NCBI GenBank assembly: GCA_023246325.1
Contig: JAHFIO010000010.1
Coordinates: forward strand, 1-15,423
Origin: Candidatus Uhrbacteria bacterium
GTDB lineage: Bacteria > Patescibacteriota > Patescibacteriia > 2-12-FULL-60-25
DNA length: 15,423 nt
Direction of reading: 5' to 3'
Position 1 is the first letter of the stretch, and each line of letters begins with the position of its first letter. The notes under the pieces are model-generated. The model was not told where the DNA came from. It saw nothing but the letters and a program-made list of their open reading frames with translations, and ran no database searches. The translations under genes were made by a program, and so were the position numbers. Shown piece after piece: positions 12,647 through 15,423 of the stretch.

Positions 12647-13774
12647 TCAAGTACGTACTTCAAGTTCTTTTTGTTTTCTCAGAAGAGTATATGCATGATT
12701 TATTTTTTTCATCTTATCATTAGCTGCATCTCTTTCTTCTATACTCACCGTATCAGGATGATATTTTTTTGCCAATCCTCGATATATTTTAGTTATATTT
12801 GATAATGATTCATGCGCATCACATTCCAATATACTCATAGCCCATTCAATGGTACCACCCGCATAATCCCATGCGCTCTTTCCAACTTTTGGTCGTAAAA
12901 ACTCTTGTTTTTTTGTACGAATATATTCTATATCCTGCAGAATATTCTGCAATCGATTTGTACAAGATATTAAAATTTCTGGATCCCGCTCACCGATTCC
13001 CTGTAATAGTATTTCTAATTTTTTCACACGTGTCTCGATATGTTCAGGTATACGTAAAAAATCTTCCTCTTTTCCTAATTTTGGTTTTGTATCAAATCGA
13101 TCCATCATCATCTCACGTACCTCACGATGTATTTCATGAATACATTGCATTTCTATATCTTCAAATCCCCATAAAAATGGTTCAGCGATATATTGCTTAA
13201 ATCGTGACTCTTCTAATGTAAGCACGGCACATAATTCAATTTTTCTATCTGAGTCTATATTCCAATATTCAATCATTTGAATTGCGTCGCGAATTTGACG
13301 TGTTGTTCGTGAAATAATGGACTGTGAACTATCCATCCCTTTTCGCTTTGGATCGCGTGCGCGCTCTGCAAAATAAAATAATGCATATCCTGCATTTTGA
13401 ACTTTTTCTTGAATATAGGGAGTAAAATGATCTATGACTCTTTCCTCTATGCCCACCATTTGCTTGCGACATTTTTCACGAATCTCTGTATCATGAATTT
13501 TTGTAATATCTTCTAGAACAAGATGTACACGATCTAATATATGCTCCGGATGAACCATTGGTTCATCATCATACATAAACGCACTCTCTGCATCATATGC
13601 TATATGTGGTGCTCGTATATACGTACGTTTTAATTCACTTTCAATATCATATATTTCCTGTTTTATTTTTTGTTCAGTATCAAAATCTGATTCTATATCT
13701 GCTTTTGCAGGATTAAACTGTTCAGACCCTTCATCCATTTCATCCTCCCAATGATGCATATTATATTTTGGCAT
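12647..13774 (-). CDS. protein with C-terminal J domain
   Basis: The 375-residue product (MPKYNMHHWEDEMDEGS...) has a J domain at its C-terminus rather than the N-terminus as in DnaJ. Helix II, YRGLAKKYHPDTVSIEERD (331-349), contains the obligatory HPD (339-341), and NDKMKKINHAYTLLRKQ fits helix III. J domains stimulate the ATPase of DnaK-type Hsp70, so this is probably a DnaK recruiter in the cytoplasm. The first 300 residues are highly charged and helical, rich in Glu, Lys and Arg (KIKQEIYDIESELKR, EKCRKQMVGIEERVIDHF), likely coiled coil, with no zinc-finger or Gly/Phe region and no match I know. It lies 15 bases after the phosphoglycerate mutase stop, so the two are likely co-transcribed. 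Confidence 0.8.
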   Translation of the reverse strand: MPKYNMHHWEDEMDEGSEQFNPAKADIESDFDTEQKIKQEIYDIESELKRTYIRAPHIAYDAESAFMYDDEPMVHPEHILDRVHLVLEDITKIHDTEIREKCRKQMVGIEERVIDHFTPYIQEKVQNAGYALFYFAERARDPKRKGMDSSQSIISRTTRQIRDAIQMIEYWNIDSDRKIELCAVLTLEESRFKQYIAEPFLWGFEDIEMQCIHEIHREVREMMMDRFDTKPKLGKEEDFLRIPEHIETRVKKLEILLQGIGERDPEILISCTNRLQNILQDIEYIRTKKQEFLRPKVGKSAWDYAGGTIEWAMSILECDAHESLSNITKIYRGLAKKYHPDTVSIEERDAANDKMKKINHAYTLLRKQKELEVRT

Positions 13775-13789
13775 ACTGCAAGTATACCA

Positions 13790-14503
13790 TTATCGCAATG
13801 GTCTATTAAAATCATATTCTCCACTCGTATGAAGAAAATCTCCTTTTTCATATGTATACACAATGGGTGTAGCTTCTGGTAAATCTATAAACGCAATATC
13901 ATCATCCGAAATTTCTTCTATATGTTTTATCATTCCTCGCAAAGAGTTTCCATGTGCACACACAATAACACTCTCCCCATTCTGCACACGAGGTAAAATC
14001 TGTTTTTTAAAACAAGGAAGCATGCGTGCATGCGCCTCGCGCAAACTTTCTCCTTTTGGGGGCTTCGTAGCGTATCCCCTTCTCCATCCCAATACCTTTT
14101 CTTCTCCATATTTTTTTTCAGCTTCTTTTTTTTCCATTCCTTGCAAAATGCCATAGTAACGTTCATTTAATGCTTCGCTATCAAATATAGGAATATCATC
14201 TGGTAAACAAGCTGAAGAATTACACAGCCATGCATATTTTTTTCCTCTATCCGTATGTTGCACTATACCAGTTCGGTTCTGTCTCGACAGGATAATAGTT
14301 AATGTCGCCTGCGCTCGTTCTAGTTTTGATGTAAATGCCGCATCAAAATCAAATTTTTTACAATGTTTTGCGCATATCTCAGCTTCATCTACCCCATGTG
14401 AAGACAAAGGAACATCTACCCAACCTGTAAATCGATTATGTACATTCCATCTTGATTCACCATGTCGAACCAAAACGAGTGTGCCATTTTTTTGTTTTTT
14501 CAT
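13790..14503 (-). CDS. gpmA: 2,3-bisphosphoglycerate-dependent phosphoglycerate mutase
   Basis: This enzyme interconverts 3- and 2-phosphoglycerate in glycolysis by a phosphohistidine mechanism. The 237 residues contain LVRHGES with the phosphorylated His14, FTGWVDVPLS (25-34), TSKLERAQAT, LNERYYGILQGMEKKEAEKKY with the conserved Glu, and VIVCAHGNSLRGM with the second catalytic His. The spacing and the GWVDVPLS insert distinguish GpmA from short phosphatases of the same superfamily (CobC, PhoE). Length is slightly under the E. coli 250. The ATG at 14503 is used; no strong Shine-Dalgarno is visible. It lies 27 bases downstream of the serine hydrolase stop and 15 upstream of the J-domain gene, suggesting one transcript of three genes. 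Confidence 0.94.
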   Translation of the reverse strand: MKKQKNGTLVLVRHGESRWNVHNRFTGWVDVPLSSHGVDEAEICAKHCKKFDFDAAFTSKLERAQATLTIILSRQNRTGIVQHTDRGKKYAWLCNSSACLPDDIPIFDSEALNERYYGILQGMEKKEAEKKYGEEKVLGWRRGYATKPPKGESLREAHARMLPCFKKQILPRVQNGESVIVCAHGNSLRGMIKHIEEISDDDIAFIDLPEATPIVYTYEKGDFLHTSGEYDFNRPLR

Positions 14504-14530
14504 ATGAACGAAGTATATATGAAAATAATA

Positions 14531-15094
14531 TTACATCAAAATCTCTTTATATACTGCAGGAACAGATGCTATCCCTGACTCAGAATTATAATGCCCCATT
14601 CCAGACTCCACTATAATTTTTGCATTAAATCTGTTTTTCAAAAATTCCATATTTTCTTTTGGTATCCATCTATCGTTGTCAGAAAAAAAACCAACAATAT
14701 TTGAACAACATTTTTTCACTTTTTCATCATCTATAGGTGCAACTAACCAAGGATGAATAATTTTTTTCTGACCATCGGTTAATCCGAAAACAGTTTGTAT
14801 AACAGGTGCAACCAAAATTATTTTTCCTATATGTGATATGCCGCTTATACTTTCTGCAAAACGTAATGCAACCTGCCCACCTAAACTATGTCCAACGATC
14901 AACGTTTCACTATCAGGATTTTGTATCGTTTCTTTTGTATACAACATCCACTCAGCAATAATGGGAAAATCAGAATGCGGTAATTTAAGAATAGTCACGG
15001 CCCATCCTGCCGCGTGCAGCTGATCACGTAACCAGGGTCGAAATCCCCCCTCTGGTTTTCCGCCCCATCCATGAATCAAATATGCGTGTTTCAT
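14531..15094 (-). CDS. RBBP9/YdeN-like serine hydrolase (alpha/beta fold)
   Basis: This 187-residue compact alpha/beta hydrolase begins MKHAYLIHGWGG, the oxyanion-loop motif of the RBBP9/YdeN family, with very little before it. The nucleophile elbow is GHSLGG (Ser70), the acid is in FFSDNDRWIP (Asp139 or Asp141), and the base is His168 in GMGHYNSESG. It has no signal peptide, so it should be cytoplasmic; the natural substrate of this family is generally unknown. The start is the ATG at 15094, with only AT-rich sequence and no clear Shine-Dalgarno upstream. It diverges from the aspartoacylase-like gene across a 214-base region. A GGCAGGAT copy at 15004 encodes Ala-Gly of HAAGWAV. Confidence 0.9.
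   Translation of the reverse strand: MKHAYLIHGWGGKPEGGFRPWLRDQLHAAGWAVTILKLPHSDFPIIAEWMLYTKETIQNPDSETLIVGHSLGGQVALRFAESISGISHIGKIILVAPVIQTVFGLTDGQKKIIHPWLVAPIDDEKVKKCCSNIVGFFSDNDRWIPKENMEFLKNRFNAKIIVESGMGHYNSESGIASVPAVYKEILM
15004..15011 (-). repeat. GGCAGGAT motif copy (10-mer CATCCTGCCG)
   Basis: In the serine hydrolase gene, read as Ala-Ala-Gly-Trp. Confidence 0.85.
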
Positions 15095-15308
15095 AAAAAT
15101 ATAATTGCAAAATATTCAGTGACTACCAATGCATATGCAATACTTCATCATATACATATATTATGATATCCTCTATATATGAACAAGCCCTACCTACCGT
15201 CATCATGGCATCGTACTATCCCTCGTTGAGGATTTTTTTGATAATATACACTGTATAAAAAAAATAGTCCTCAACGAGGGCTATTTTAATAAAAATAAAA
15301 TACTATAT
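15095..15308 (+). promoter_or_regulatory. attenuator-like leader upstream of the aspartoacylase-like gene
   Basis: The longest gene-free stretch in the window. A -10-like TATGAT (15162-15167) precedes a 16-codon frame at 15179-15229, MNKPYLPSSWHRTIPR, whose TGA falls inside the repeat CCCTCGTTGAGGA (15220-15232), followed by seven Ts. The exact reverse complement of that repeat (15268-15280) lies 35 bases on, inside a second hairpin ATAGTCCTC-AAC-GAGGGCTAT with a T4 tail. The two copies can pair with each other (13 bp) or the second can fold locally as a terminator. The start contexts of the leader and of the gene share CTATATATGAACA (15173 and 15303). The layout is visible; the regulatory role is inferred. 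Confidence 0.45.
15264..15286 (+). terminator. hairpin terminator upstream of the aspartoacylase-like gene
   Basis: ATAGTCCTC and GAGGGCTAT pair (one G-T wobble) around loop AAC, followed by TTTT on the plus strand and, on the minus strand, by eight Ts from the A run at 15257-15264. It can therefore act in both directions; on the plus strand it would cut transcription before the gene at 15309. Confidence 0.7.
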
Positions 15309-15423
15309 ATGAACATACCAAAAAACGTTATCGTAAAAAAAGGAAATCTTATCGGTCCTACACTTGCCATATTTTGTGGCGTACACGGAAATGAAAAAGC
15401 AGGTATTATGGCGGTCAACCGCA
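15309..15423 (+). CDS. aspartoacylase/succinylglutamate desuccinylase family protein (5' part)
   Basis: Only the first 38 codons are inside the window (MNIPKNVIVKKGNLIGPTLA, then IFCGVHGNEKAG). The segment GPTLAIFCGVHGNEKAG is the first zinc-binding site of the M14-like deacylase group that includes AstE, AspA and related carboxypeptidase-like proteins: the His and Glu of HGNE are the metal ligands. The exact substrate (N-acetylaspartate, N-succinylglutamate or other) cannot be decided from this fragment. The ATG at 15309 has no Shine-Dalgarno but shares the CTATATATGAACA start context with the upstream leader frame. The hairpins just before it suggest control by premature termination. Confidence 0.8.
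   Translation, partial: MNIPKNVIVKKGNLIGPTLAIFCGVHGNEKAGIMAVNR

Noticed and set aside
1275..13393. Near-match sites: ATCCTGC without the final C (1275, 6812, 9528, 12932, 13386) and CCTGCC without ATC (near 4147, 9072, 14874)
   Set aside because: Not counted as motif copies because they break the octamer; they may be decayed copies but are individually explicable by chance.
1..15423. Alternative genetic code (TGA as Gly) as in some Patescibacteria
   Set aside because: mraY, rmlB, the CmpB-like gene and others end at TGA exactly where their families end.
1..15423. CRISPR array, tRNA, rRNA or insertion-sequence transposase
   Set aside because: No regularly spaced direct repeats, no cloverleaf with conserved arms, and no transposase motif on either strand.

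Overview
The window is AT-rich (by eye about 35-38% GC), uses the standard stop codons (mraY ends in TGA) and is densely packed; the longest gene-free stretch is the 214 bases between 15095 and 15308. Small single-domain proteins, very short or overlapping gene junctions, many starts without a clear Shine-Dalgarno sequence, a compact mraY-ftsW pair lacking murD, and several orphan 2-3 TM proteins together suggest a Candidate Phyla Radiation (Patescibacteria) genome. That is an inference from style, not from a marker gene.

Layout. 1-2807 (minus): an nfu-type Fe-S scaffold gene, an orphan membrane protein, mraY, and ftsW running off the left edge (a reduced division/cell-wall cluster). 2911-3195 (plus): rpmA, divergent from nfu with overlapping promoters. 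3190-3272: a perfect 38-bp-stem palindrome joining the ends of rpmA and a convergent Nudix gene. 3267-5028 (minus): the Nudix hydrolase and a CtpA-type S41 protease. 5064-5666 (minus): an orphan membrane protein. 5727-7019 (plus): a membrane-anchored PEGA-domain protein. 7027-9122 (minus): rmlA (long form) and rmlB for dTDP-sugar synthesis. 9224-9948 (minus): a small 2TM protein and a BcrC-like undecaprenyl-diphosphatase. 9961-11327 (minus): an NAD-dependent epimerase and a CmpB-like membrane protein. 11366-11715 (plus): a pterin-4a-carbinolamine dehydratase whose conserved N-terminus lies in another frame. 11743-14503 (minus): a tiny lysine-rich ORF, an unrecognised 224-aa protein, a protein with a C-terminal J domain, and phosphoglycerate mutase. 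14531-15094 (minus): an RBBP9/YdeN-like serine hydrolase. 15309 to the right edge (plus): the start of an aspartoacylase/succinylglutamate desuccinylase family gene behind an attenuator-like leader.

The theme is cell envelope: lipid I synthesis (MraY), septal glycan polymerisation (FtsW), undecaprenyl-phosphate recycling (BcrC-like), dTDP-sugar precursors (RmlA/B), a further sugar epimerase and an exported protease.

The most striking signal is not a gene. The octamer ATCCTGCC/GGCAGGAT occurs 14 times (I estimate about 0.2 expected by chance), eight of them as the 10-mer CATCCTGCCG/CGGCAGGATG. The copies lie in both orientations, in several reading frames and once between genes. Density and behaviour resemble the DNA uptake sequences of Neisseria and Haemophilus, although a Chi-like or other chromosome-maintenance motif is also possible.
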